Source of the DNA: Pseudomonas cavernae | GTDB lineage: Bacteria; Pseudomonadota; Gammaproteobacteria; Pseudomonadales; Pseudomonadaceae | DNA length: 64,000 nucleotides | Reading direction: 5' to 3' | NCBI RefSeq assembly: GCF_003595175.1 | Contig: NZ_CP032419.1 | Span: forward strand, 3,410,001-3,474,000 | In this document: positions 52,957 through 63,722 of the stretch, piece by piece | Position numbering within the stretch: the first letter of the stretch is position 1 | How the letters are laid out: each line of letters begins with the position of its first letter | Notes under the pieces: generated by a model | The model's database searches: none | What the model saw: the letters and a program-made list of their open reading frames with translations, nothing else | What the model was told of the DNA's origin: nothing | Position numbers and translations under genes: made by a program

Positions 52957-53003
52957 CCGCACTATCTTGTATCTCCATCGCGCCAAACACCTACATGTTG
53001 GGG
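52957..53003 (+). promoter_or_regulatory. Pair of NrdR-like boxes 31 bp apart
   Basis: CACTATCTTG (core 52960-52969) and CTACATGTTG (core 52991-53000) each match 8 of 10 positions of the NrdR core. The centre distance of 31 bp, three helical turns, is the spacing typical of functional NrdR pairs. Confidence 0.55.
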
Positions 53004-53182
53004 TTTGGTCAAAAATGAAACACAAGAAAAAGTTGCACCAAAGGCCGCCGTCCAGCCCCGAAAAAGTGCATAGAACAGTTTCGACACACCGGCCAGGCGC
53101 CACCGCGCCGGCCAATGCCCCGCCGAACGCGAGCGACGCGCCGGGGCGGTGATTCAGGTGCTGCGCCGACTGCGTACGCACC

Positions 53183-53215
53183 ACTAGATCTAGTAGTACC
53201 GGCCCTAGGCCGGTA
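53183..53215 (+). promoter_or_regulatory. Two adjacent palindromes in the nrdA leader
   Basis: ACTAGATCTAGT (53183-53194) is a perfect 12-bp palindrome, and TACCGGCC-CTA-GGCCGGTA (53197-53215) is a perfect 8-bp-arm hairpin 3 nt later. They lie about 160 bp upstream of the nrdA ATG and may be mRNA hairpins or protein sites. The rest of the 706-bp leader shows no reading frame. Confidence 0.5.
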
Positions 53216-53375
53216 GCAGTGACTTGAGAACCAGGGAAGTGCTTGAGTCGTGGCCCTCTCTGACCTCTTGGCGATTCCACACACCCGGCCGGTGCGCCGT
53301 GTGCATGGCGTTTTTGAGCGGAACGAAAGCCGGCACCTCAAGTGTCCAGACCAATTAGAGAACACGGAGACCTTC

Positions 53376-56255
<2,880 letters not shown>

Positions 56256-56566
56256 TGTAGGTCGCGGCTCCCAGAGCGGACCGCGCGTTGTTGCCCGGCA
56301 GGTCGGCCCCCATCACGTACTTCAGTACGCTCAGGGGCTCCGACCTACCAGGCGCCTAGCGCTGCCTCGCTCTGGAAACCGCTGGTACTGAGTAGCACGC
56401 TTTTCCTCCCCTCTCCCGCCTGCGGGAGAGGGGCCGGGGGAGAGGGAAAGATCCAGCCCCGCGGACCACCCTCCCCTCACCAGACTTTTGCTTTTGCGTG
56501 CACCACCAAAAGCACCCGAACATTGCCGACCGGCGACGACCCGGTCCTCAAGCAGGAGAACCCGCC
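56256..56566. repeat. Repeat-filled gap between nrdA and nrdB
   Basis: The 311-bp gap holds an imperfect palindrome (about 56260-56395) with GTCGCGGCTCCCAGAGCGG facing CGCTCTGGAAACCGC and an inner GCAGGTCGG...CCGACCTACC pair. A family G repeat CCCTCTCCCGCC-TGCGGGAGAGGGG follows at about 56407-56446. No reading frame is seen apart from the nrdB leader. The two genes may be joined or separated by these hairpins. Confidence 0.55.
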
Positions 56567-57820
56567 ATGCTGAGTTGGGATGAATTCGATAAAGACGACG
56601 GCGCCGAAGGCGCCACCCAGAACGCCAAGCCGGCCGCCGCCGTGATCGACCTGAGCCTGGAAAAACTCGATAGCGAGGGCGGTGTCGCCGCCCAGGAAGC
56701 GCGCGCCGTCAGTGCCGACGACTCCGCCGCCGTGGCCCGCGCCAAGGCCGCGCTGGATCAGCTCGACATCGCCGAAGGCCTGGCCGAGCTGGAAGGCTCC
56801 TCGGCCCGCGTCGCGGTCGACGAGAAGCGCATGATCAACTGCCGCGCCGACCTCAACCAGCTCGTGCCCTTCAAGTACGACTGGGCCTGGCAGAAGTATC
56901 TGGATGGTTGCGCCAACCACTGGATGCCGCAGGAAGTGAACATGAACGCCGACATTGCCCTGTGGAAGAGCAAGGACGGCCTGACCGAGGACGAGCGCCG
57001 CATCGTCATGCGCAACCTCGGCTTCTTCTCCACCGCCGACTCGCTGGTGGCCAACAACCTGGCCCTGGCCGTGTACCGCCTGATCACCAACCCGGAGTGC
57101 CGCCAGTACATCCTGCGCCAGACCTTCGAAGAGGCGATCCACACCCACGCCTACCAGTACTGCATCGAGTCGCTGGGCATGGACGAAGGCGCGATCTTCA
57201 ACATGTACCACGAGATCCCCTCGGTGGCGAAGAAGGCCTCCTGGGGCCTCAAGTACACCCGCTCGATCTCCGACCCGACCTTCACCACCGGCACCGTCGA
57301 GACCGACAAGGAACTGCTGCGCAACCTGATCGCCTACTACTGCGTGCTGGAAGGCATCTTCTTCTACTGCGGTTTCACCCAGATCCTCTCCATGGGCCGC
57401 CGCAACAAGATGACCGGCGTCGCCGAGCAGTTCCAATACATCCTGCGCGACGAATCCATGCACCTGAACTTCGGCATCGACGTGATCAACCAGATCAAGA
57501 TCGAAAACCCACACCTGTGGGACGCCGCGATGAAGGACGAAGCGACCCAGATGATCCTCCAGGGCACCCAACTGGAAATCGAATACGCCCGCGACACCAT
57601 GCCCCGCGGCGTGCTGGGCATGAACGCGGCGATGATGGAGGACTACCTCAAATTCATCGCCAACCGCCGCCTGTCGCAGATCGGCCTGAAAGAAGAATAC
57701 CCGGGCACCACCAACCCCTTCCCGTGGATGAGCGAGATCATGGACTTGAAGAAGGAGAAGAACTTCTTCGAGACTCGCGTGATCGAGTATCAGACTGGTG
57801 GGGCGTTGAGCTGGGATTGA
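56567..57820 (+). CDS. nrdB: Ribonucleotide reductase class Ia, small (beta) subunit
   Basis: NrdB holds the di-iron centre and tyrosyl radical that start catalysis in NrdA. The 417-residue protein has an N-terminal acidic extension of about 90 residues before the core, as in the Pseudomonas type. Iron ligands appear in the [16 protein letters not shown] and [20 protein letters not shown] segments, and the expected radical Tyr lies just after EAIHTHAY. The C-terminal tail QTGGALSWD should dock in NrdA. AGGAGA precedes the ATG at 56567, which gives [11 protein letters not shown]. Confidence 0.96.
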   Translation: MLSWDEFDKDDGAEGATQNAKPAAAVIDLSLEKLDSEGGVAAQEARAVSADDSAAVARAKAALDQLDIAEGLAELEGSSARVAVDEKRMINCRADLNQLVPFKYDWAWQKYLDGCANHWMPQEVNMNADIALWKSKDGLTEDERRIVMRNLGFFSTADSLVANNLALAVYRLITNPECRQYILRQTFEEAIHTHAYQYCIESLGMDEGAIFNMYHEIPSVAKKASWGLKYTRSISDPTFTTGTVETDKELLRNLIAYYCVLEGIFFYCGFTQILSMGRRNKMTGVAEQFQYILRDESMHLNFGIDVINQIKIENPHLWDAAMKDEATQMILQGTQLEIEYARDTMPRGVLGMNAAMMEDYLKFIANRRLSQIGLKEEYPGTTNPFPWMSEIMDLKKEKNFFETRVIEYQTGGALSWD

Positions 57821-57890
57821 TTGGAATCTGAGTAGCGCAAGGATGCGCTAGCGGTTGAGAGACAGTGATTCAGAAGGGCAGAAACAAGAA

Positions 57891-57988
57891 ACCCCTGGAA
57901 ACCAGTGAGATGACTTCCAGGGGTCTTGACCGGAACGGTGAAACCGTTTCGGGCCGCAACCGAAGGGACTTCAGTTACGTTGCTTTTT
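57891..57988 (+). ncRNA. Structured RNA candidate downstream of nrdB
   Basis: Three stem-loops follow in order: ACCCCTGGAA...TTCCAGGGGT (57891-57924, perfect 10-bp arms), GGAACGGT-GAA-ACCGTTTC (57932-57950, with a G-U pair), and GCAAC...GTTGC (57956-57983), which holds an inner GAAG/CTTC hairpin and is followed by TTTTT. The last resembles an intrinsic terminator. It could be a 3'-UTR-derived RNA of nrdB or the leader of the next gene. Two more small hairpins lie at 58045-58059 and 58070-58083. Confidence 0.5.
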
Positions 57989-58123
57989 GGGTAAAAGCGC
58001 AGCGCAATTATGGGGACCTCTCGTGCGGTGTCAACGGTTTGATTAGAGCGTTTTGCTCTTATCCGACCAGAGCGTTCACGCTCGAAAAATCTGTACAGCA
58101 CCCACACGCAAGAGGGCTACACC

Positions 58124-58417
58124 ATGCCGCACAATCTGTTTATTTCGTACGATCTCATCGCCCCAGGCCAGAAGTATGACCGGGTAGCAGCAAAGATTAA
58201 GACCTTGGGAAACTGGGCCAAAGTCCAAAAATCTTTCTGGTACTTGAGCACTAATCTCAGCGCCAAAGACGCAGCCAGCGCCATCTGGTCCGTACTGGAC
58301 TCTAACGACAGTCTCATTGTCGTAGATGCCAGCGCCAATGATGCCTACTGGTACAACCTCACACCCGAGTCCGCCCAGTTCATACAGCGCCACTGGGAAT
58401 CAAAAAACTACGCCTAA
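58124..58417 (+). CDS. Cas2/VapD-fold small protein, orphan
   Basis: This 97-residue protein reads like a ferredoxin-like fold of the Cas2/VapD/SinR type. It opens with HNLFISYDLIAPGQKYDRVAA, where the first beta strand carries the Asp-containing YDL motif, then ALIKTLGNWAKVQKSFWYL as helix and second strand, and DSLIVVDASANDAYWYN as the last strand. In Cas2 and VapD these proteins are nucleases or nuclease relatives. No cas1, CRISPR array or obvious antitoxin lies nearby. The gene is less GC-rich than its neighbours, has a GAGGG site before the ATG, and is followed by its own terminator. Confidence 0.6.
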   Translation: MPHNLFISYDLIAPGQKYDRVAAKIKTLGNWAKVQKSFWYLSTNLSAKDAASAIWSVLDSNDSLIVVDASANDAYWYNLTPESAQFIQRHWESKNYA

Positions 58418-58470
58418 GCTCTATGACCGAAAAGGGCGCTCAACGCAGCGCCGCATTAGGTCAGAAAAAT

Positions 58471-58500
58471 AAAAAGCGGGGCTAATAGCCCTGCTTTTTT
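58471..58500 (+). terminator. Intrinsic terminator after the Cas2/VapD-like gene
   Basis: AAAAAGCGGGGC-TAATA-GCCCTGCTTTTTT forms a strong stem with flanking A and T runs, 53 bp after the stop. Confidence 0.88.
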
Positions 58501-58582
58501 CCGTCAGCAAGTAGCCCGGATATCGCTCAACGGCGAATAACGCGAAGCGTTATCCGCCGATGGGGTGGGGTTAACTTTTGAT

Positions 58583-58712
58583 CGCTCCCACGCTCCGCGT
58601 GGGAATGCAGCCCTCGACGCTCCAGCATCCACCCGTCAGCAACTACGCGCCGGGGGCCACGTGGCGACGCAGAGCGTCGCGGGCTAGGCTCCCACGCGGA
58701 GCGTGGGCGCCA
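58583..58712. repeat. REP pair upstream of the first RAYT gene
   Basis: GCTCCCACGCTCCGCGTGGGAATG and a following GACGCTCC hairpin start at 58583; the reverse-oriented copy GACGCAGAGCGTCGCGGG...CTCCCACGCGGAGCGTGGGC ends near 58710. The opposed pair forms a REPIN-like unit. Confidence 0.85.
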
Positions 58713-58780
58713 GCAGAGATCGGAAGCCTGGAGCGACCACCTCCTCACCTACCAAGCCAACCGATTCAAGGACGAATCCG

Positions 58781-59317
58781 ATGGGCCGCAGCCGCTACGT
58801 CATCACCGAACCAGAAAAACCGCACTTCCTCACCTGCACGGTGCTGGAGTGGCTACCGCTGTTCACCCGCCCCGCCCTGGTCGACATCCTGCTCGACTGC
58901 TGGCGCTACCAGCAGGCACACCAAGGCTTGCGCCTGTATGGCTATGTCGTACTGGAAAACCATCTGCACTTCGTCGCCCAGGCGCCTGACCTGAGTAAAT
59001 GCGTCAGCGGGTTCAAATCCTTCACGGCCCGCCAGATCATCGACCATCTGGAGGATCGAGGCGCAGAGCGCTTGCTGGAGCGGCTGCGCTTCGCCAAGCG
59101 TGCGCACAAGGATGATCGTGTGTATCAGCTCTGGCAGGAGGGCTCGCATGCGGAGCTGGTCTACAGCCCAGCGGTGATGCGTGAGAAGCTCGACTACATC
59201 CATCACAACCCGCTGAAGCGGGGCTATGTGGATCGGGCGGAGCACTGGCGCTACTCCAGCGCCAGGAACTACGCAGGGCAGGCAGGGTTGATTGAGGTCG
59301 ACCGCTGGGAGGCGTGA
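58781..59317 (+). CDS. REP-associated tyrosine transposase (first copy)
   Basis: This 178-residue Y1-type transposase (TnpA_REP, RAYT) acts on single-stranded REP hairpins. The metal-binding HUH motif is ENHLHFVAQAP near residue 48, and the conserved C-terminal block KLDYIHHNPLKRGYV near 145 holds the nucleophilic Tyr. GRSRYVITEP at the N-terminus and YSSARNYAGQAGLIEVDRW at the end are typical of the family. REPs lie on both sides, and the downstream REP starts inside the last codons. A paralogue lies at 61473. Confidence 0.93.
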   Translation: MGRSRYVITEPEKPHFLTCTVLEWLPLFTRPALVDILLDCWRYQQAHQGLRLYGYVVLENHLHFVAQAPDLSKCVSGFKSFTARQIIDHLEDRGAERLLERLRFAKRAHKDDRVYQLWQEGSHAELVYSPAVMREKLDYIHHNPLKRGYVDRAEHWRYSSARNYAGQAGLIEVDRWEA

Positions 59318-59364
59318 CGCAGAGCGTCACGGGCTGCATTCCCACGCGGAGCGTGGGAGCGATC
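59313..59364. repeat. REP downstream of the first RAYT gene
   Basis: GTGACGCAGAGCGTCACGGGC and CCCACGCGGAGCGTGGGAGC form two hairpins. The TGA stop of the RAYT gene lies in the first arm. Confidence 0.88.
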
Positions 59365-59368
59365 CTGA

Positions 59369-59881
59369 TCACACCGTGCAGAGCGACGACGCAAACAACT
59401 GCGCCCCAAGCCACCCCGCCAGATAAACCCCCACGCCAAACGCCAGATGGGTCACCAGGCTTCTCAGCCGGACCTGCCGGGGACTCGGCATCCTCGAGGC
59501 CGCCAGGCCCATGCCGAACGCTGGCTGCATCAGCAGTAACGGCGCGGCGACGCTGACCAGCCCCAGGAGCAGCGCCGGCAACAGCGTCGGCCGACACAAC
59601 CACTGCGGCCCCACCACTGCCACGAACAGGCTCACGAAGATCACCCCGATCAGGTAATGACAGACCCAGCCGAGCGGCCGCTCGCCAGGCATCGCCTGCG
59701 CCTTGGCGATCGACGCATGACGGAAGCGCCCCTGGCGAATATGCCCTAGCCAGCGCCCGACCAGGGCATAGTCCAGCGACGGGATGCCGAAGAAGCGCCG
59801 CCGCAGCAGCGCCCAGACGTCCATCACCAGGGTCGCGCCCACGCCCAGCAGAATTGCCCGCACGATCATCTCGACTGTCAT
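59369..59881 (-). CDS. DUF2938-family membrane protein
   Basis: This 170-residue integral membrane protein has four predicted spans (about 4-22, 72-92, 98-118 and 142-162). The start VEMIVRAILLGVGATLVMDVWALLRRR and the middle HASIAKAQAMPGERPLGWVCHYLIG are characteristic of DUF2938. Function is unknown. It is divergent from a MerR-type gene, 73 bp apart, with a palindrome between them, so it is the likely target of that regulator. The stop is close to a REP. Confidence 0.88.
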   Translation of the reverse strand: MTVEMIVRAILLGVGATLVMDVWALLRRRFFGIPSLDYALVGRWLGHIRQGRFRHASIAKAQAMPGERPLGWVCHYLIGVIFVSLFVAVVGPQWLCRPTLLPALLLGLVSVAAPLLLMQPAFGMGLAASRMPSPRQVRLRSLVTHLAFGVGVYLAGWLGAQLFASSLCTV

Positions 59882-59933
59882 GCCTACCTCCTTCTACCCT
59901 GTCTGAAAGGCCGTTTTCAGTAGCCTGCCAGTT

Positions 59934-59945
59934 CAAGTCGACTTG
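59934..59945. promoter_or_regulatory. SoxR/MerR-like palindromic operator
   Basis: CAAGTCGACTTG is a perfect 12-bp palindrome, extended on the right by AGGTC. It resembles the SoxR core CAAGTTNNACTTG-type dyad. It lies 10 bp upstream of the MerR-type ATG and would cover both divergent promoters. Confidence 0.55.
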
Positions 59946-59954
59946 AGGTCAAGC

Positions 59955-60374
59955 ATGAAAGAGATGGATATTGGCAAGGTCTCGCGCTGGTCCGGTCTGC
60001 CGGCGTCGACGCTGCGCTACTACGAGGAGAAGGGGCTGATCCGCTCCATCGGCCGCAACGGGCTCAAGCGGGTCTTCAACGAGTCGGTGATCCAGCGCCT
60101 GTCATTGATCGCGCTGGGCCGCGCGGCGGGTTTCTCCCTGGACGATATCGCCGGCATGCTGGCGGCCGACGGCCAGCTCGCCATCGACCGGGCCCAGCTG
60201 CAGGAGCGGGCCGAGCAGCTGGACCGCACCATCAAGCGGCTCAGCGCGGTCCGCGACGGCCTGCGTCACGCGGCAACCTGCCCCGCCGAGAGCCATCTCG
60301 AATGCCCCAAGTTCCAACAGCTGATGAGTCTGGCCGCCCGAACCGCCGCCAAGGAAAGATCGCATCCCCGATGA
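59955..60374 (+). CDS. MerR-family transcriptional regulator
   Basis: This 139-residue regulator has an N-terminal MerR winged HTH (about 1-70), with MDIGKVSRWSGLPASTLRYYEEKGLI and FSLDDIAGML, then a dimerisation helix (about 78-110) and a short C-terminal effector part with two cysteines, CPAESHLECPKFQQLM. The cysteines may bind a metal or sense redox. The ATG at 59955 is used; a TTG four codons earlier is possible. It lies divergent from the DUF2938 membrane protein, which it probably controls through the palindrome upstream. Confidence 0.9.
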   Translation: MKEMDIGKVSRWSGLPASTLRYYEEKGLIRSIGRNGLKRVFNESVIQRLSLIALGRAAGFSLDDIAGMLAADGQLAIDRAQLQERAEQLDRTIKRLSAVRDGLRHAATCPAESHLECPKFQQLMSLAARTAAKERSHPR

Positions 60375-60501
60375 CTGCCCAGAGCCGAGGCCACGCCGGC
60401 TAGCGCGCCCGCAGAACTCTTCGGTGTTGCTCCGCAGGCAAGACGCTACAGCGCCGCACGGGTTAATCTCCTTCGCTGGAACAGCAGGCCGGAGGTGCCG
60501 C

Positions 60502-61221
60502 ATGCAGATCGAACACTTCACCATCGATGAACGCTTCTGCGGGCCGCCCAAGTCGGGCAATGGTGGTTACACTGCTGGCCGCATGGCCGCGCATTTGAAG
60601 GGCACGGTGGCCGCGCGGTTGAAGGCGCCGCCGCCGCTGGGCGTCGAGCTGCGCCTCGAGTCCAGCGACAGCGAGGCGCGGCTGTTCGACGGCACGACGC
60701 TGCTCGGCGAGGCGAAGCAGGTCACCCTGGAGCTGCAGCCGCCGCCCTCCCCGTCCCATGCCGAGGCGGAAGTCGCCGCGCAGGCGTTTCCCGGTTTTGA
60801 AACCCACAACTTCCCCGGCTGCTTCGTCTGTGGACCGGAGCGTCCGCCGCATGACGGCCTGCGGATCTTCCCCGGCCCGCTGCATAGCACCGCGACCCTC
60901 GCCGCACCGTGGTTACCGGACGACTCGCTGGCCGACGACGCGGGTAACGTGAAGCCAGAGTTCATCTGGGCCGCGCTGGATTGCGCCGGCGCCTTCGCGC
61001 TCTACCCCATTCCCGACGGGCTGGCCATCGTGCTCGGTGAGTTGGTGGTCTCCACCCTGGACCAGGTCAAGCCGGGGGAGCGCTGCGTGGTGCTTGGCTG
61101 GCCGCTGGGAAGCGACGGCCGCAAGCGTTTCGCCGGCACCGCCCTGTATGGCGCCGACCAACGCCTCGTGGCCATCGCCCGCGCGGTGTGGGTCGAAGTG
61201 TCGGCCAGCAGCTGGAGCTAG
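60502..61221 (+). CDS. Thioesterase-superfamily-like protein
   Basis: This 239-residue protein probably has a double hotdog arrangement, like acyl-CoA thioesterase-like proteins. It begins HFTIDERFCGPPKSGNGGYTAGRMA, where GNGGYTAG resembles the helix start of one hotdog unit. The middle contains NFPGCFVCGPERPPHDGLRIFPG, and the C-terminal part ends GTALYGADQRLVAIARAVWVEV. No catalytic residues can be assigned. The ATG at 60502 is preceded by GGAGG. Identity is moderate because the similarity is recalled only in outline. Confidence 0.65.
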   Translation: MQIEHFTIDERFCGPPKSGNGGYTAGRMAAHLKGTVAARLKAPPPLGVELRLESSDSEARLFDGTTLLGEAKQVTLELQPPPSPSHAEAEVAAQAFPGFETHNFPGCFVCGPERPPHDGLRIFPGPLHSTATLAAPWLPDDSLADDAGNVKPEFIWAALDCAGAFALYPIPDGLAIVLGELVVSTLDQVKPGERCVVLGWPLGSDGRKRFAGTALYGADQRLVAIARAVWVEVSASSWS

Positions 61222-61316
61222 GTAGCCCGGATCTCGCCGGTGGAAAACGCTTCGCGGTTTTCCACCCAACGCGGGGTGGCGTGACGTAGGGTGGACAACG
61301 TTTTACTTGTCCACCA
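61222..61316. repeat. Family C/D-type palindromic repeats
   Basis: GTAGCCCGGATCTCGCCGG, GTGGAAAACGCTTCGCGGTTTTCCAC and GTAGGGTGGACAACG...CTTGTCCACC follow one another. Related GGAAAA...TTTTCC hairpins occur at 10074, 62560 and 63596. Confidence 0.7.
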
Positions 61317-61403
61317 TCGATGTTCCCGGCAACGCAACGCTCAAGGATGAGCCGCCATGTCCAACTACCGCCGCGCCCGGGTGCCGGGAGCGACTTCATT
61401 CAT

Positions 61404-61451
61404 CGTTCCCACGCCCCCGCGTGGGAATGCAGCCCGGACGCTTCCGCGTCC
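61404..61451. repeat. REP upstream of the second RAYT gene
   Basis: CGTTCCCACGCCCCCGCGTGGGAATG and GGACGCTTCCGCGTCC form two hairpins in the same order as the REP at 58583. Confidence 0.88.
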
Positions 61452-61472
61452 ACTCCACGGAAGGAGAAGCAA

Positions 61473-62006
61473 ATGGGCAGGAGCCGCTACACCATCACCG
61501 AACCCAGCAAACCCCACTTCCTGACCTGCACCGTTCTCGAATGGCTGCCGGTGTTCACCCGCCCCGACGCCGTACAAATCGTGCTCGACTGCTGGCGCTA
61601 CCAGCAGATGCATGAGGGGCTAAGGCTCTACGGCTATGTGGTGCTGGAAAACCATCTGCATTTCGTAGCGCAGGCGCCAGACCTGGGGAAATGCGTCAGT
61701 AGCTTCAAATCCTTCACGGCCAGGCAACTGCTGGCGCTTTTGGACAGCAGGAAGGCCACTCGCCTGCTGGATCGCCTGCGGTTTGCCAAACGGGCGCACA
61801 ATACGGATCGCGAGTTCCAATTCTGGCAAGAGGGTAGCCATGCCGAACTGGTGTTCAGTGAGGCGGTACTCAAGGAGAAGCTGGACTACATCCATCGCAA
61901 TCCGGTCAAGCGCGGCTACGTGGATGAACCGGAACACTGGCGGTATTCGAGTGCTCGGAATTATCTCGGGCAGGCTGGGCTGATCGAGGTTTTCCAGCGC
62001 TGGTGA
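61473..62006 (+). CDS. REP-associated tyrosine transposase (second copy)
   Basis: This 177-residue RAYT is closely similar along its whole length to the copy at 58781. HUH motif ENHLHFVAQAP lies near residue 48, and KLDYIHRNPVKRGYV near 144 holds the nucleophilic Tyr. It starts GRSRYTITEPSKPHF and ends LIEVFQRW. AAGGAG lies 8 bp before the ATG. REPs of the same type flank it on both sides. Both copies are intact, so they may be independent insertions or a duplication with some divergence. Confidence 0.93.
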   Translation: MGRSRYTITEPSKPHFLTCTVLEWLPVFTRPDAVQIVLDCWRYQQMHEGLRLYGYVVLENHLHFVAQAPDLGKCVSSFKSFTARQLLALLDSRKATRLLDRLRFAKRAHNTDREFQFWQEGSHAELVFSEAVLKEKLDYIHRNPVKRGYVDEPEHWRYSSARNYLGQAGLIEVFQRW

Positions 62007-62014
62007 GCCTGGGG

Positions 62015-62065
62015 ATGACGCGGAGTGTCGAGGGATGCATTCCCACGCGGGAGCGTGGGAACGAT
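62015..62065. repeat. REP downstream of the second RAYT gene
   Basis: GACGCGGAGTGTCGAGGGATG and CCCACGCGGGAGCGTGGGAACG form two hairpins, a few bases after the stop of the gene. Confidence 0.88.
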
Positions 62066-62175
62066 GCCGACTGGCCGTGCGGGTCGTTGGCCGAGCGTCC
62101 AGAACGCCGACTGCCATTAACGTCTGGTAGCAAGCGGCGTATCGTAGGAATCTCATCCCCCGTGGAGGAGTCGCT

Positions 62176-62541
62176 ATGTTCCAGGTAATGCGAAACGGCG
62201 AGAACCGCATCGACGTAGATTTTGCCGGGAAGCTCGACAGCGATGGCATGAGAGTCGCCCTCGATGAGCTGAGCCAAAAAGCCGAAGGCATCGAGCATGG
62301 CCGAATGCTTTATCGAGTCGGTGATTTCGCGCTGCCTACGCTGGGCGCAATAGCCGTCGAGCTGTCGCGCATTCCGCAACTGTTCAGGTTTGTTCGGCGC
62401 TTCGACCGCATGGCAGTCGTTGCCGACAAGGAATGGGTGCGGAAAGTCAGCGAGGTCGAGGGCGCGCTGATTCCGGGTCTGCAGATCAAGGCATTCGATC
62501 TGGGCCAGGAGGCGGAAGCCGAAGCCTGGTTGCAACGTTAG
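62176..62541 (+). CDS. SpoIIAA-like (STAS-fold) protein
   Basis: This 121-residue protein fits the SpoIIAA-like family (PF11964): VMRNGENRIDVDFAGKLDSDGM at the start, MLYRVGDFALPTLGAIAVEL near 44, and FDRMAVVADKEWVRKVSEVEG near 76 followed by LIPGLQIKAFDLGQEAEAEAWL. Such small proteins may bind lipids or act as partners in membrane signalling, but no role is established. GGAGG precedes the ATG. It has no co-directional neighbour close by. Confidence 0.85.
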   Translation: MFQVMRNGENRIDVDFAGKLDSDGMRVALDELSQKAEGIEHGRMLYRVGDFALPTLGAIAVELSRIPQLFRFVRRFDRMAVVADKEWVRKVSEVEGALIPGLQIKAFDLGQEAEAEAWLQR

Positions 62542-62605
62542 CGAGGCAGCCGGGGCCTCTCCGGTGGAAAACCCTTCGCGGTTTTCCACCGGCGTCGGTG
62601 AGGCC

Positions 62606-63457
62606 TCAAGGCACCCCAAACACCACCGTCCAGTAGATCCCCGCATCACTCTTCGGATCGACCGCATAGGCGGCGCCCAGCTCGCGGAACTGCGGATTCA
62701 TCAGGTTGGCGCAATGGCCGGGGCTGGCCAGCCAGCCGTCCACCACCTTGCGCGGGGCGTCCAGCCCGGCGGCGAGGTTCTCGCCGATCTGCCGGCCGCT
62801 GTAGCCGGCGAGCTCCGCACGGTCGGCCGGGATGCGGCCGTCGCGGTCGCGGTGGTCGAAGAAGTTGCCGTTGGCCATCGCCCGGCTGTGCGCCTCGGCG
62901 GCCGCGCCAAGTTCGGTGCTCCAGCCCAGGGCCGGCGCCGCGGCGAAATCTTGGGCGCCGCAGTGGCGCCCTTGCGCCCGCGCCGCGTTGACCTGTTCCA
63001 GCAAGGCGCGCCCTTCCGCCTGCCAGTCGCCCAGGCGCCCGCCGAGCAGCGGCCGCGCCAGCACGATGCGCCAGTCGCGACCCGCGCGGCTGACGCCGAT
63101 GTCGACGAACTGCGGGTCCAACACCACCTGGCAGAAGCTCTCCTGCAGCGCCGTCATGGCCGCCTGCGCATCGCGCGGCCCGGACAGGCTGATCGCCTGC
63201 ACGTTGACCAGCGGATAGGCGGCGCGGGCCAGGGCCTGCTGTAAGTCCAGGTCACTGCCGGTCGACAGGATCAGACGCGGATCGGACGTCAGCGGCGTCA
63301 ATGCCTCGGACGCAGACCCGGCGCAGCTCTGCGGCTGGGCACGGTAGGCGTTGATCGACTCGACCAGTTGCGTCTCTTCGCTCGCCGCGGCAACGGCGGC
63401 GAGAAGCGCGCCCACCAGCAGGGCGAGCGGACGCAGGACGGGCGGAACGGCAGGCAT
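62606..63457 (-). CDS. Secreted CAP-domain (SCP/PR-1-like) protein
   Basis: This 283-residue exported protein has a signal peptide (residues 1-25, ending AAVAAAS) and a C-terminal CAP domain (about 150-283). AAEAHSRAMANGNFFDHRDRDG and GENLAAGLDAPRKVVDGWLASPGHCANLMNPQFRELG carry the conserved His and Glu of CAP proteins. Its N-terminal half has cysteines and no known domain, so an unrelated ligand-binding role is possible. The start at 63457 is chosen from the signal peptide. Bacterial CAP proteins are usually secreted, with unknown function. Confidence 0.88.
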   Translation of the reverse strand: MPAVPPVLRPLALLVGALLAAVAAASEETQLVESINAYRAQPQSCAGSASEALTPLTSDPRLILSTGSDLDLQQALARAAYPLVNVQAISLSGPRDAQAAMTALQESFCQVVLDPQFVDIGVSRAGRDWRIVLARPLLGGRLGDWQAEGRALLEQVNAARAQGRHCGAQDFAAAPALGWSTELGAAAEAHSRAMANGNFFDHRDRDGRIPADRAELAGYSGRQIGENLAAGLDAPRKVVDGWLASPGHCANLMNPQFRELGAAYAVDPKSDAGIYWTVVFGVP

Positions 63458-63722
63458 GGCAATCCTCCTTCGACGGGCTTCGCGCCATGATGCGCGCGGC
63501 GACCGTTGCGGCCAATGCCCCACGCGCACGACGGAGCCTTTACGCCAGCAAGGATGACGCCGCCAGCGACCAGGCCAGTGAGGTAGCCCGGGCCAGTGGA
63601 AAACGCTTCGCGGTTTTCCACCCTATGCGGCTTCGAGGCCGTTCGGCCGCTACACCGGCATGATCGCGGCCGACAGGTATACTCCCGCGCTTTCTCCCTC
63701 ACTCGGCTCGCCGCGGACTGTC

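Noticed and set aside
58124..58417. True cas2 of a CRISPR-Cas system
   Set aside because: No cas1, other cas genes or repeat-spacer arrays are present nearby; only the fold is similar.
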